Assembly (NCBI GenBank): GCA_941918925.1
Contig: OW799236.1
Span: forward strand, 121,903,062-121,967,061
Direction: 5' to 3'
DNA length: 64,000 nucleotides
Source of the DNA: Phyto melanocephala
Taxonomy: Eukaryota > Arthropoda > Insecta > Diptera > Rhinophoridae
Part shown: in pieces, positions 1 through 11,559 of the stretch
Layout: every line of letters begins with the position of its first letter
How positions within the stretch are numbered: position 1 is the stretch's first letter
Notes under the pieces: model-generated
What the model was told of the DNA's origin: nothing
The model's input: only the letters and a program-made list of their open reading frames with translations
Database searches by the model: none
Program-made: the position numbers and the translations under genes

Positions 1-940
1 AAAGTGACAATTTAATGGCGTGAGCATAACGTCGTCAATGGCCCAAACGGTTTATTTGATCGTGGAATTATTGGTAATATATTGATACTGGTTGTTTTTG
101 TTGTTGGTTTTGTTGCTGTTGATGTTGTTATTAGTGGCGCAGTATATTGCTAATAGAGAAGCAGTAGCTGTTGTTGTTTTTATGTTGCATATAAAATTGT
201 TTGTTCATTTACAATTTTATCATGTTGCACTAGTGCATATATTGCAGATTTGTGTAGATGGAAATATTTTCGTGTAAATTCTAGTTAAGGATGAAGTTTT
301 TATTTTCTACAAATAAAAAAAAAAATTGTATTTTGCCTAAGGCTACATTGCATCATCGTTTGATATAAAATCGAAATTAACAAATGTTCTAATTTTCACT
401 TTTTTATATGGTAAAATTAGCGTAATATTCCAAAATTTTAGAGATTATTTTATATCACATTAAATGCGAAATATTCTACGATTTAGTGTAAAATGGGATA
501 TTTTGCATGATTTATTAATGTTTGAACTTGACAAAAACATGCAAATGTTATCATTAAATTAATATGTAGTAAGTTTTTGTTCACCATTTTAAAAATTTTT
601 AAGAAAATTGACTATTGGAACAGTGATGATGTATCAGGGATGATATATAAAGCACAATCTATACTTTGAAATTATATAAATACTTCAATGACCGATTTCA
701 TTTTATTTAAACATTTCAATATTTTAATCTTCTTAAGGTCTCAAAAAGAACCCACCGCAAATGCTTTTGAAGTGTGTAGTGGCACAGAAATTTTTTGCCA
801 TCAATTAGAGACAAGAAAGGAATTATTGATTTGTAGTGTTTTATGGTCCTTCGAACTAGGTTTATTTTTGTCAATGCTGATGTCGCTGGAACCACTAGGC
901 TGTATATTGGACTTCCAATGCACGGTAGGCTCCGTCTTAA
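1..940. other. Gene-free AT-rich DNA
   Basis: The first 180 bases hold TTG/TTTTG low-complexity sequence of the kind common in fly introns. The rest is AT-rich. Both strands of 688-961 are open for 80-90 codons, but neither translation shows a recognisable domain and the two overlap, so no gene is called. Confidence 0.5.
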
Positions 941-941
941 G

Positions 942-1100
942 CACGTTGTCCTGATATTCAAGTTTGAGATAAGTTTTTTATATAAAAATTCTTCGCGTTT
1001 CGTTAAAAAAGTTACCCAATGAGGTAGCGAAGTATTGGATAAAAATTAAATAATTTTTATATAAAAAACTGATTTGAAGCTGGAATATCAGTACAACGTT
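942..1100. mobile_element. Small inverted-repeat (foldback/MITE-like) element
   Basis: Arms at about 942-990 and 1052-1100 are imperfect inverted repeats. The inner part (AAGTTTTTTATATAAAAATT and its complement) is nearly exact; the outer part pairs ACGTTGTCCTGATATTC with GAATATCAGTACAACGT. The roughly 60-bp centre contains GTAGCGAAGTATTGG, which resembles GTAGCGAAATATTGATC in the foldback at 7341-7745, so the two may be related. There is no coding capacity. Confidence 0.5.
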
Positions 1101-1990
1101 TTAATTAAAAAGATTAAATTATATAATGTGCTCTGTCTTTAGATTTGAATGACATTCTAAGAGGACACACAACGAATGCTTGCAAATTGGGTACACAGCA
1201 CAGATGATTTTTTTTAACAATTTGATGTTCTTTTGGAACATGTCAGGTTGATTTTGGTCTTGGCATGATTACATCTCGATGTAGATGGATGCTAATAATG
1301 CTTCTTGCTACATGCAGTTACAAATTGGGGATTCCTAGCTCACGGCTGGTTAGACATTTATTTAATACCATGAAGACCAATAGCATTTGAAGCTTGTACT
1401 GGATTGATTATTGAGAAAGTGTTCTAGGAGATTATGTAGTGGTTGTTGCTGTGGCCTAAATTGTGGATCGCCGTTTAAATGATGGTGTACGTGCTAGTGA
1501 TGAAATTCGCTTACGGTTCTGACGTTTTCATTCATATTTCTTAGCAACTAGTTCCAATCCAAACTCCAATACCTCGCAACGGGAGATAATATAGCCCTAA
1601 AACTCTAACAAGGTGTTTGTACGATTAAATTTCATCTATCAGAGTCAAGTCCCAAAAATTGGTCTTTGACAATCTTAATAAAGTTACAACTAGATCTCAT
1701 GCAGACGTTTTCCAAAATCCATCAATATGCTGAAAATTTTACTAGATGGCTTGTTAAGTTGATTTAAGCTAAAACTATGCTGAACTGATGAAAGATTTTA
1801 CGGCACAGAAATTGTGTATTCTAATCTGTCGGTGTGTAATTACTTTCTACAAGCTCTGCTTTTGTACGATAAAGCACAGGTGCAAAGAACATTAATGAAT
1901 TTTGGTCTTATGGCGTTTTTAAACCACACTTCACCGAAAATTTAGTCGATCAAACTCTAACTGTTGCTGGTGTTTAATATTGCGATATAA
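1101..1990. other. Gene-free sequence, possibly decayed LINE body
   Basis: This is less AT-rich than its surroundings and lies just upstream of a decayed LINE C-terminus on the same strand, so it may be worn-out ORF2 sequence. I could not read a convincing reverse transcriptase motif in it. Confidence 0.3.
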
Positions 1991-2230
1991 TACACTTAAT
2001 AGGAGGGCAGGGGACACCTTCCGGTAAGAGCTAGGATTAGTATATGAGATTAAGGCACTGCGGATTATTGTAGGATGTGTGAGGATCAGGAATAGTTAGA
2101 AACACTAGAGCACGTTATATGTCACTGCGTGCAGTTACACTAGCAGTGTGTAAGGTGACTGGGTAAACGAGTGTATGATAAAATCTTTTTCAACATTCGC
2201 AATTTTTGGTATCCAATGAAAATGCTTAAC
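1990..2230 (+). mobile_element. Decayed LINE ORF2 C-terminus
   Basis: The frame starting at about 2063 reads a C-terminal cysteine-histidine motif, CRMCEDQE, a stop, then LETLEHVICHC, with further in-frame stops after it. The same C-x2-C ... E-H-x3-C-x-C pattern, here placed about 50-70 residues from the ORF end, occurs in the LINE remnants at 11.6-12.6 kb and 40.3-40.7 kb. That arrangement is known from ORF2 proteins of I, R1 and LOA-type non-LTR retrotransposons. At least three stops lie within 60 codons, so the copy is dead. The clade is an inference. Confidence 0.6.
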
Positions 2231-2454
2231 CAGTAGAATACAGCAAACTATAAATAGTTAAAATCGCTCTAAACAAAACGGTGAATAATTTGTTTCTAAA
2301 CCCCATTAATATGAGTATTAAATGAAAACGCTTTACTAGTAGAATATATTTTACTAATCAAAATTTTAAATAAAAGATGGCGTTTGAATAATAAAGCAAA
2401 ATGGCCTATAACGTTAATTCTGAAATCTAGGCTAAGCTATTATATGGTCACCAT

Positions 2455-2520
2455 ACCTCTGTACATATTATGGAGGGTATAATCAGATTCAGCACGGCCG
2501 AATATAAGATTATTACTTGT
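2455..2520 (+). mobile_element. DINE-1-like repeat, 3'-end fragment
   Basis: This carries the terminal signature of the family: GGAGGGTATA, then the near-palindrome GATTCAGCACGGCCGAAT, then ATAAGATTATTACTTGT. The complete copy at 29711-30462 ends the same way. The rest of the element is not recognisable upstream. Confidence 0.7.
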
Positions 2521-4738
2521 TTAATTTCTTGCCCTTTTGTTACATCTACCATCCTAACAAGCAAAAAAGGTCTATTAATTTAATAGATTTTTACTAAAAA
2601 TGGCTACTCTGATAAGTACCGTCAATTATCTTTGGTAATCGAAATCACTACATATATGACTTCCGATCATAACAGAAATATTTCCTTCTATTTAACAGTA
2701 GATTTTTAAAACACGGTTCCCCCTGTTTCCAACTACTACAAAATTTTAATCATATTTTACATCATTTTATATTGAAATTTGAATTTTGAAATTTTTGCCT
2801 TAACCGCGATTCTATCTGTGTGATTGTGTTTGTTACTGTTGGACAGTAGGTGAATTGTAGGAATAGTTTCTAGCAAGTCATACACTCAACTAATAATACT
2901 ATTAACAATAATAATAATAATAAAAATTAAACTAAAAATAAGTACTCTTAATAACAAAAACAATGATATAAATAGATAAATAAATGTTGTCCATCTTGAT
3001 TGAATAAATGTGAGTTAGAGACTTGAAATGTGTGGTGACCAGACTTTGAGTGCGCCAGCGCCTTCAATTCAGTCCAGCCCGATGTTGTTGGGCTTAAAAA
3101 GCTGTTGACGTTGTAAATATGTAACTATTTGTGTACATGTCTGTCGTTACAAATGTACATGTGCATTGCATATCTGTATTTCTTTATATGTAATGATGTA
3201 TGTAAGTACGTGTATGTGTGTAAGTTTGTATATTTGTACCGATATTTTATTATAAAAATGTTTGGGTCTCTCAACTAATGTACGGATGCTGTTTTAGATT
3301 TTTTTTATTTTTTTTTTATTTTGTTGTTGATACTGCTGTTGTTATTATTCAATGTTTTTGCTATATTTTGTTTTATTTTTATTTTTTTTTTTACAAAATA
3401 TGAAAGTAGTTTTCTAGACTAGAACAAGACCACACCTAACAAAGTGTTTTTAATGGATTCCAGCATCTGCATCAGTAGTCATTTTAAGCTTTGGCAATTT
3501 TGCAAACAAAAAAAAAAGGTTTGAGCAAAAAAATGTAGCAACTTTTGTGGCGCATACACAGATGCATATGCAAAAGAAACACAACAAAAAAAAACAAACT
3601 TATTTATGATAAAACATGCATACAATTCACTCACTAATTTTAGAGCAGTCACCCATATAGTAGAATGCTTAGAAAAATAGAAATATTTGCAAGTGTTTTG
3701 AGTATAACTCGATCATATTTGCCAGCAACATTTAGCGAATCTAAAGTTTGTAATTAATTTAAGTGAAGGTGCGGAAGTTTGATGGGTACTTTTTTGTATT
3801 TATACAAAATATTTAATAATTGTTTGAAAAAATAATGTTCTAGTTAGAGATAATTTTTAGCTTAAAAAAAATGTTTATAGTTTTTACAGGTTTTTCAGAA
3901 AACTGATAAAAATTCCAATTTGTAACTATTTAATTTTTAATAAAATTTAGATAAAAATTTTGTAAATTAGTTTTAAATATTTAAAAAATTTGTTTCTTTA
4001 CATTTTTAGATTAAAAAAATATTAAAATTATCCAAAAAGTTTACGGTAAAACATTTTTTTTTTTAATTTTAGAAATTCTTCATTTAATTGCAATTATTGT
4101 TTTTATAAAATTAAAATTTATTTTCAATTAATTTTTTATTCATAAAAAGTCTAAGTAGATTTTTAGTTAACACCAAATTTTTAATTAAAATTCATTTGCA
4201 TAAATTTTTAAAATACCCCAGCAAAATCTTTTTGAAATTGTGTAATAGGTTGTCGTTACTTCATATATTACATAGTAACGAAGGGTCGTTACCAACATTA
4301 TTATTTTAAAGGACAGAGTAATTGCCTATTGGTTATGACCTTCGTAAATACTTCGTAAATATTTTTTTAAATAGTGAACTTTAAATTAACTTCATAAATA
4401 TTATAATATGCCCAATATTATAATTTTTATATTTTTTTTTGTATGCAACAGTATAAAAATATCCAGCTATAATTCAGCTTAATTGGTAACTACTTATTTT
4501 ATTGCTTTTGTAAGTTCATTTGTAAGCGAGGGTCATGATTTCTGGGACAACTCAAACAAAAATAAGTAGTTATTCGGTCAAAAAGTAACTACTAGTTTAT
4601 GTGTATCTCCAATATTACTTGCTAACTTACTAGGTAAGTAAAGATTTTGCTGGGACATAATTCTGACGTTAAGAAATTTGTATTTATGTTTTTTTTTTGA
4701 TTAAGATTATTCTTTTATTAAAATTATTTTTTTGTAAA
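2521..4738. other. Gene-free AT-rich DNA
   Basis: The stretch contains short AAT/ATA repeats (2905-2940), a TATG/TGTA-rich stretch (3120-3240) and long A and T tracts. No open frame with a recognisable domain was seen. Confidence 0.6.
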
Positions 4739-5984
4739 AATTTTTAATTTATGTATATAAAATTTTCAAAATTAATGCAAAATTCTTGATACTTTCAGTA
4801 AATTTTGAAATTAAGAAAAAATTTTTTAATTAAAAAAGTTTTTGATCAATTATTGATTTAAAAGAAATTTAACATAAATTTAAAATTATTGTTTAATTGT
4901 CAAATTTAGATTTAATTGTTTAAAAACTGGACAAGCTGTTCTACACACTTTTTTTTTGTCTGGACTGTGTTTAACAAAAAAAAAAAAGTTTGAACTGTAA
5001 TTAAAAAAAAAATTATTTTAGTTTTTTTTTTAACTTTTCTAATACAAATTCTACGAATATGTAATATATTCTTTTATGAAGAGTGTACCATGTTACCTAG
5101 TCTCATCCAACAACAAAAATATTTTTTGGTTCTTAGTTGACAGTTATGTAAACTACACATAATTTAGAGAAAATATAAATTTTAGCTGTATAGATAAGTA
5201 TGTCGTACATAAATTTCTTTTGTATTGCAGATGCCACGCCCACTGTTATAGCATATCTAAAGATTGACTTTGTTCTTTGTAAATGGAATAATCCACAGAG
5301 AGTTTGCAATTTTTATGTTATTAAGTTGTACAACCGAAAAGGTTTATGTAATAATCCAAAATAATTTGGTCGTCCTTGATTTTTTGTTTATCTAAATAAC
5401 CGTTCAAGATATTGACGAAGAACTGTTTATTGTAATCCAGTGTACTATTTTAGGTGAGACCATTGGTGCAACTGAAGCATTCTGGAAGGTTCAATGACCC
5501 ATCCATCGCCACAGAATTTAAAAAAAAAATTTACTCAATTTAATTTTAGTTTATAAAAAATTTTAAAAATTTATAAAAAATTCTTGATAAAATTTTGATA
5601 CTAGTAAATTTGGAATTAAGAAAAAAAATTTTTTTTAAAAAAGTTTTTGATCAATTTTTGGTTTAAAAGATATTTATCGTACTCTTAAAATTTTTGTTTA
5701 ATTGTCAAATTTAATTTTAGTTGTTTGAAAACTGGACAAGCTCTTCCCACTTTTTTTGTCTGGACTTAAACTGAAACTTAAAAAAAAAATTTATTTATTT
5801 TTTTTTTAAACTTTTCTAATAAAAATTTACGAATATGTATAACAATATCTTTCTTTTACATAGACGCGTTACCTACCCTCATCCAACAACAAAAATATTT
5901 ATTAGACCAAAAGTTCTTAGTTGACAGTTATGTAAACTACACATAATTTAGAGTAAATATAAAATTTAGCTGTATAGATACACA

Positions 5985-6576
5985 TATGGCCATTAAAATA
6001 GGTGCCCCGATCTACTGTTACATTTTTCCAGTTTTTTTTTAAATGCATAATTTTTGTTTACAAACTTTACATGGTTTTAATTGTCAACACTTTTTTTTAT
6101 TAATATAAGAAAATCCGTTATTTTTAGACATTTTTGTTAGCGTTCACAGGAAAATTAATTAAAAATAAGAAAATTTTTGTGGCCAATAAAATAGGTACTT
6201 TGCTAAATATTTTCGCATATTCCAAAAATTAAGGTCGAACTGGACATTTCAAGGTTGGTAATCTTATTTTAATACAATAATAATCTAATAGCAATACTAA
6301 CATAAATGATAGATGGGTCGAGCACAGCATTGTTCTGAAGAAGAGAGGAGACTAGTGAAAAAGCTTCGGGAACAGAATAAATCCTATAAATTTATAGCCG
6401 ATTCAATTGGACGGTTTAAAAATTTTGTTGTCAATGCCCTTAAGCCCCGAAACACAAAAGAAAGACGTGGTGCTATGAAAAAAACCAGCCCAACTACTGA
6501 TGGATACATAGCAATGCTTGCAAAACGCGACCCCTTTAAGTCCTCTAAGGCGATTGCAGCTGAAATAAATAAATAA
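5985..6576 (+). mobile_element. Truncated Tc1-like transposon 5' part
   Basis: This insert is absent from the paralogous junction at 5208. GGCCATTAAAATAGGTGCC at 5988 and GGCCAATAAAATAGGTACT at 6181 are near-identical direct repeats about 190 bp apart, like the inner and outer repeats of IR/DR-type Tc1 transposon ends. An open frame from 6313 follows. No 3' terminal repeat is present, so the copy is truncated. Confidence 0.7.
6313..6576 (+). pseudogene. Tc1-like transposase, N-terminal fragment
   Basis: The 87-codon frame begins MGRAQHCSEEERRLVKKLRE, followed by NKSYKFIADSIGR and a second basic helix region (ALKPRNTKERRGAMKK). This matches the N-terminal paired-like helix-turn-helix region of Tc1-family transposases, which binds the terminal inverted repeat. 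The full family protein is roughly 340 residues with a DDE catalytic domain. Here the frame stops after the second DNA-binding half and the sequence runs directly into duplicated segment B', so all catalytic residues are missing. The start is the first ATG after a plausible 5' terminal repeat. It is a dead fragment that could at most encode a DNA-binding peptide. Confidence 0.75.
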
Positions 6577-6915
6577 ATTTCATTTGTATTGCAGATGCCA
6601 CGCCCACTGTTATCCTTTAGCATATCTAAAAATTGACTTTGTTCTTTGTAAATGGAATAATCCACAGAGAGTTTAAAATTTTTATGTTATTAAGTTGTAC
6701 AACCGAAAAGGTTTATGTAATAATCCAAAATAATTTGGTCGTCCTTGATTTTTTGTTTATCTAAATAACCGTTCAAGATATTGACGAAGAACTGTTAATT
6801 GTAACCTTTTATCCAGTGTACTATTTTAGGTGAGACCATTGGTGCAACTGGATCTTTCTGGAAGGTTCAATGACCCATCGTCCCAGAATTTAAAATAAAA
6901 TTTACTCAATTTAAT

Positions 6916-7340
6916 ATTAGCAGCCACCCCCACAAGAAACAAAATTTTAAGCGTTTGCCAGCCCCAGAAAACTTAGTAGCTTCGCCAATGAGTAAATCAT
7001 ATATTATACGAAAATCCAGTTTTAAAAAGTTCCGCCAAGTTTAGTCTTTTTTGTACGAAATTTGTATGTTCAGCCTATCGAACTGGGAATTTATATAAAA
7101 CTTCGTTTTTTTTTTAATATGGCCTGCCTATCCTGATAAAATACACATAAATTGGAATATATATGTACACCGTTTTAGGTTGCCTATATTTAATTTCGTT
7201 TCGATTCTATGTAGTTCCGTATGTAGTTGTTTTCATATGTATTTACGTATTTGAGTACAATCTTTTTATAAAGAAAATGTAAAACACTTTCAAAATAATA
7301 TTTTTTTAATAATTATCGGTTTCTTTGACCTTTTATAATA
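6916..7340. other. Gene-free DNA
   Basis: AT-rich, with a slightly GC-richer start (GCAGCCACCCCCACAAG). No gene or repeat family recognised. Confidence 0.4.
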
Positions 7341-7745
7341 ATATATGTTTAATAGTTTTTTAAGCTTAAGGTCCTTTTAATAATAAAAAATCTTTTTGTT
7401 TTGTTTTATATTATTTGATCAATATTTCGCTACTTCTTTGTGTAGCATCATCAGGATAAACGTTTTCAATTTTGTTAATCAAACTATAAATTTATTTAAA
7501 AAATAACAAATATCAAAAAAATAACATGTTATTTTCAATTTTGTTAATCAAACTATAAATTTATTTAAAAAATAACAAATATCAAAACACAAATCCAACA
7601 AAAAACTAATATATAATAAAAAACGTTTATCCTGATGATGCTACACAAAGAAGTAGCGAAATATTGATCAAATAATATAAAACAAAACAAAAAGATTTTT
7701 TATTATTAAAAGGACCTTAAGCTTAAAAAACTATTAAACATATAT
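7341..7745. mobile_element. Foldback element with perfect 126-bp arms
   Basis: The arms at 7341-7466 and 7620-7745 are exact reverse complements by direct reading (paired coordinates sum to 15086 throughout, no indels). The 153-bp loop holds a roughly 55-bp direct repeat (about 7463-7518 and 7532-7587). Each arm contains CTGATGA, a GCTAC/GTAGC hairpin and GAAA, the layout of a hammerhead ribozyme core also known from Penelope-like retroelements, which can leave inverted terminal repeats. There is no protein-coding sequence. Membership of the Penelope class is an inference. Confidence 0.8.
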
Positions 7746-8300
7746 AATATTTTTTTTTTGTTTACTCTATTTTAGTTCCTTTTATTTTAATTAAATTAAC
7801 ATACAAACGTACAGGGTACCGTAGATGTATTTATAATGTACTTCAAACGGTTTAACAATCATTGTCATTGATCGTTTACTTGAGCGAATGTATGTATGTG
7901 CGTAGGCTTGTTAATAGATTGTGTAGTTTTGTCGGCTAAAAACAGCAGCATTAAAGGCTGTTTACCACATGGAAATTGTATAACAGTATTTTTTTTGCAT
8001 AAAAAATAAAAGGAATTTTATAAAAAAAATATTGTTGCACGCAATATTGTCTATTAAAGATTTTATTGTAATTTATATTTTCTTTAGAAAAATGGTAAAT
8101 TTTATCGAAAATTTTACTTAAGACGAAATATTTTTTAATGAAAATTGTATTTAACATATCACATTATTTCTAGATAATACTATTTTCGGCAAAATTTTAT
8201 ATAGAAAGTAGTTGCTATAAAGAATATTTCTATTCTTATAGGAAATGCTGTTTACTACAATATTCACAATATAAAAAAAAAAATTGATACGTTAAATATG
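7746..8300. other. Gene-free AT-rich DNA
   Basis: No gene or repeat family recognised. The open frame on the minus strand at 7951-8157 is phenylalanine/tyrosine/lysine-rich translation of AT-rich sequence. Confidence 0.5.
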
Positions 8301-8615
8301 TTATTAAGAAAAACTGTTATACAGACTTTTTTCTATAAAAACTTTTATAGGGATTTTCTTAAAACTGTTATGCATATTTTTTCTATAAAAACTGTTGTAC
8401 AGAATTTTTATAAAAACTGTTATACTCAACTTTTTCTATAAAAACTGTTATACAGATTTTTTTATAAAACACCGTTACATATATTTTTTCCAATAAAAAC
8501 TCTTATACGGATTTTTTTCTATTAAAACTTTTAAACTGATTTTTTTCTAAAAAAACTGTTATACAAAGTTTTTATAAAAACTGCTGTTATACAGATTTTT
8601 TTATATATACACTCT
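8300..8615. repeat. AT-rich minisatellite, about 31-bp unit
   Basis: About ten diverged tandem units share the core CTATAAAAACTGTTATACAG with T-tracts of variable length between them. Unit length varies from about 27 to 36 bp. Confidence 0.8.
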
Positions 8616-8710
8616 CATGCATAATTTTGCGATACAAAATATTATTACAAGGCAAATACGCTATAGAAATGCGAGTATACATACATAACACCCTATTATG
8701 GAGACTGTTA

Positions 8711-9336
8711 TCTATATATGTATGTATATAAAAGTGAAACTCTGTGTGTGTGTTTGTGTGTGTTAGCTATAGACTCCGAAACTGTAAAACCGATCGGACT
8801 CAAACTTTGGCAAGTTGTTGTACTCATACCAGGGAGTGTTTATGGGTGGAAAAAGTGGGCGGTTCCACGCCCATAAAAATTAGTTATCATTTTTAGCTAC
8901 TTACACTTGACCGATTTTTCTGAAACCTTGCACACATATTGAGCTGTCATGACTTTATAATTTCGTGATAAGAAAAGTGGGCGGGCTACGCCCATAAAAA
9001 ATTAGTTATAATTTTTAGCTTCTTACACTTGACCGATTTTTCTGAAACCTTGCGCATATATTGAGCTGTCATGACTTTACAATTTCGTCATTAGAAAAGT
9101 TGGCAGTGTCACGCCCATATAATAAAAGTTATAATATTGAGGTACTTGCACTGGACTGAGTTTTCTAAAACTTTGCACACATATTGAGCTGTCATGACTA
9201 TACAGTTTCGTGATTAGAAAAGTGGGCATTAAAAAAAGTTATAATTTTTTAGCTTTTTGCACTTGATATTCAATTAAAATTCAGAATGCATATTTATTCA
9301 TTAAGGGGCGTAGCAACGCGCGCCGGGCTTTTCTAG
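8711..9336 (+). mobile_element. Non-autonomous Helitron, copy 1
   Basis: It begins with TCTATATATGTATGTATATA preceded by A, and ends with a GC-rich near-palindrome (AACGCGCGCCGGGC) followed by TTTTCTAG and then T. That is the Helitron rule: 5' TC, a 3' hairpin just before CTRR, and insertion between A and T. The 5' part contains a TG microsatellite and the conserved block CCGAAACTGTAAAACCGATC. The interior consists of about four tandem units of 120-135 bp, each with GAAACTTTGCACACATATTG-like and GTGGGCG..ACGCCCATAAAAA sequence. No Rep/helicase coding is present. Confidence 0.85.
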
Positions 9337-9354
9337 TTTAAAATATTACTTGTA

Positions 9355-9416
9355 TCAGATTGTTAAAGAACTGTTTGTCAGATTGTTAAAGAACTGTCTG
9401 ATTGTTAAAGTTCTGT
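9355..9416. repeat. Short tandem repeat, about 22-bp unit
   Basis: CAGATTGTTAAAGAACTGT recurs with small changes three times immediately after the Helitron. Confidence 0.7.
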
Positions 9417-11265
9417 TATTCAAAATATTTTGTTACTGCTTTATATATCAATGACAAAGAGAAAAGACTGCTCATGTCTATTTTATAGTTTTCCAGGAAA
9501 AAAAAATTTTGAGTTTTTTTTGTAAATTAATTGTCTATTAAAGAGAGACTATTATATGAATTATTTGCTATGCAAATTCAAAAGCATATTGCGTTTCATA
9601 TACTTATGTAGTTAAATTATAAGTAAAAGTAAGTCATTATTTTAAATGATATTAGTTGTTGAAAAAATATAGGCAATAAGCTTTTAGTCACGTAAGTGTA
9701 GTGTTAAATTGAGGTATTGCAAAAGTATGATTTTCTCAATTTTTGCTTATGTAGACTTAAGTGGTTATTCCTTTTGTCACAGATATTATGCTATAAAAAT
9801 TACTTTTTGTTTCTACGCAAATATATACTGTTATACACAATTAATACTAGATTGTTCTGCTGCCGACCCATTTTCCTTAATCGAGTTGTAAATAATTTTA
9901 AGCGAAAAACTTTCCTAAAGCAAATCCAGTAAACTGTGAATACTAATTCTAAAATAGAAAAAAAAAAATAAATAAAACAAAAATTAATAATTATTTTTAT
10001 AATCAATCTTAAACTGAGGATAACATGTTTATAAAGAAAGATTGAAGAAATTGAATAATATTTGACATGCAAATATTGTACCAAAATTTTATAAACCATT
10101 TTATGGAAACAGAAAAAAAAACTAACGATACTATAGAAGTACAGCATGCAAAGACTTCTGATGCTAAGTAAACTTAACAGCAATAGTGAGAGTATTACCA
10201 TCAATGGCAACAATAATAAAAACATCATCGTCTAACCAGCAATTGCTCAAGTACATACACATAAGCACATGTGTTTTATATGCATGTAGATACATATAGA
10301 CATACTCGTATATACTTATATTCGTAGGCACCCAACATCGGCCATTAAAGAAAATTAAATTAAAAAGTGAACCAAATACGTTCAAATCGATATGTGTGCA
10401 GCATGAAGCAGGAAAAAAACCAGATGTAGATATAAAATGTAAACTAAATTATTTACTTTTCAAATGAAAGCAAAAGTAGTTTTGTTTTAATTTTTGTTGT
10501 TGCTGCTGCTGCAAAAAAAACCCAGCATATCAGTTGTGTGAAGTTGTCACATGAAATAAGAAATTCACTAGAGTTGTAATAAAGAAAGAAATACAATCTC
10601 CACCCAACTCCTTGCTCTTTCGTTTGCAGCAAACAACCCCTTGATGTGAGTGATATTAGATGTATATGGTGCAAACAAACAGCCATCTTCCATTTACAAT
10701 TAGGCGTGCAACATTAAGTTTGGTTACAATTGCAAACTTAATGACAATTACAAATTCTGTTAGTGTTGTTTTCTTAAGGAAAACCTTAAATGGTACCAAT
10801 TCGTAGATGCGATACAAACAAATGATTCAAACGAACCATAATCGTCAACCAAATATTCAGCCCAAGTCAACCAGCCAGCCGGCATCTTTAAGTTGGCGAA
10901 GTGGTATGGAATAACAAATAGACGCCACATAACGTCGCATATTTCATGGCTCTAATACAAATGAACGGACAGACATAAAATAAAGCAGAACATTGCTACA
11001 ATAACACTAATAATAATATCGATGCAATATTTGATGTGACAGTATGCTGTTGTTGGTTACAACACCATCAGCCTGAAACTGAAGAAAACACACAGAGAAA
11101 AAATTTAAAATGTGAAGTAAATTAAGCTCGATATGATTCAAATAAAAATCATAAGTATGTAGTTACAGTTGAGTCCATTTAAATAGAATACCAGGCAGTT
11201 TGTCCTTTTTTCACAAAAAAATTTTTTAAGCAAAATTTTTTCGAAATGCTCTTTAATACATAAAT
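9417..11265. other. Gene-free DNA
   Basis: This stretch is mostly AT-rich. It holds a TTG/CTG run at 10494-10513 and a slightly GC-richer stretch at 10850-10960. Open frames on both strands are low-complexity with no recognised domain. Confidence 0.5.
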
Positions 11266-11372
11266 CAACACACGGACAGATGGACATATGGGGTCGGAAA
11301 TTAATATTGTAGAAATTACAAACGAAATGACAAAGCTATATGTACTCTTGGCAGCACAGGTTAAGGGTATAA
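11266..11372 (-). mobile_element. DINE-1-like repeat, 5'-end fragment
   Basis: On the minus strand this reads the conserved 5' part: a TATACCC-type hairpin, the GTCATTTCG block, TTTCCGACCCCATA and CCATCTGTCCGTGTG. It lacks the GAGTCGATTAAGC block and everything 3' of it. Confidence 0.75.
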
Positions 11373-11559
11373 AATAGAATCTTAGACTCTTTAATACAGA
11401 ATTTTTTTACGGGCCCACTACACGCGTAATATTCATTTCCAAAGCGAATTCATATCAGGTGATAACATCCCTACAACAAACACAAAAAGAAGAGAAGAAT
11501 GCAAAAACACAAAAAAGAAAAGAAATAAATTGTTAGTTTAAATAAACTAGAGAAGAGAA

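Larger units (their letters stand above)
4739..6915. repeat. 800-bp tandem duplication, second copy interrupted
   Basis: Segment A (about 4740-5208) and segment B (about 5209-5540) recur in the same order as A' (about 5545-5985) and B' (about 6577-6915). Diagnostic shared blocks are ACTGGACAAGCT, CATCCAACAACAAAAATATT, GTATTGCAGATGCCACGCCC and GGAAGGTTCAATGACCCATC. The copies differ by many small indels, so the event is not recent. A' and B' are separated by a truncated Tc1-like element absent between A and B. Confidence 0.85.

Noticed and set aside
716..961. Overlapping 81- and 88-codon frames on opposite strands
   Set aside because: No recognisable domain on either strand, and neither has a plausible gene context.
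5209..5540. Segment B as an exon after a TTGTATTGCAG acceptor
   Set aside because: It is full of stops in every frame and occurs as a duplicated non-coding block.
9800..10228. 142-codon minus-strand open frame
   Set aside because: Phe/Leu/Ile/Ser-rich translation of AT sequence with no domain and no coding-like composition.
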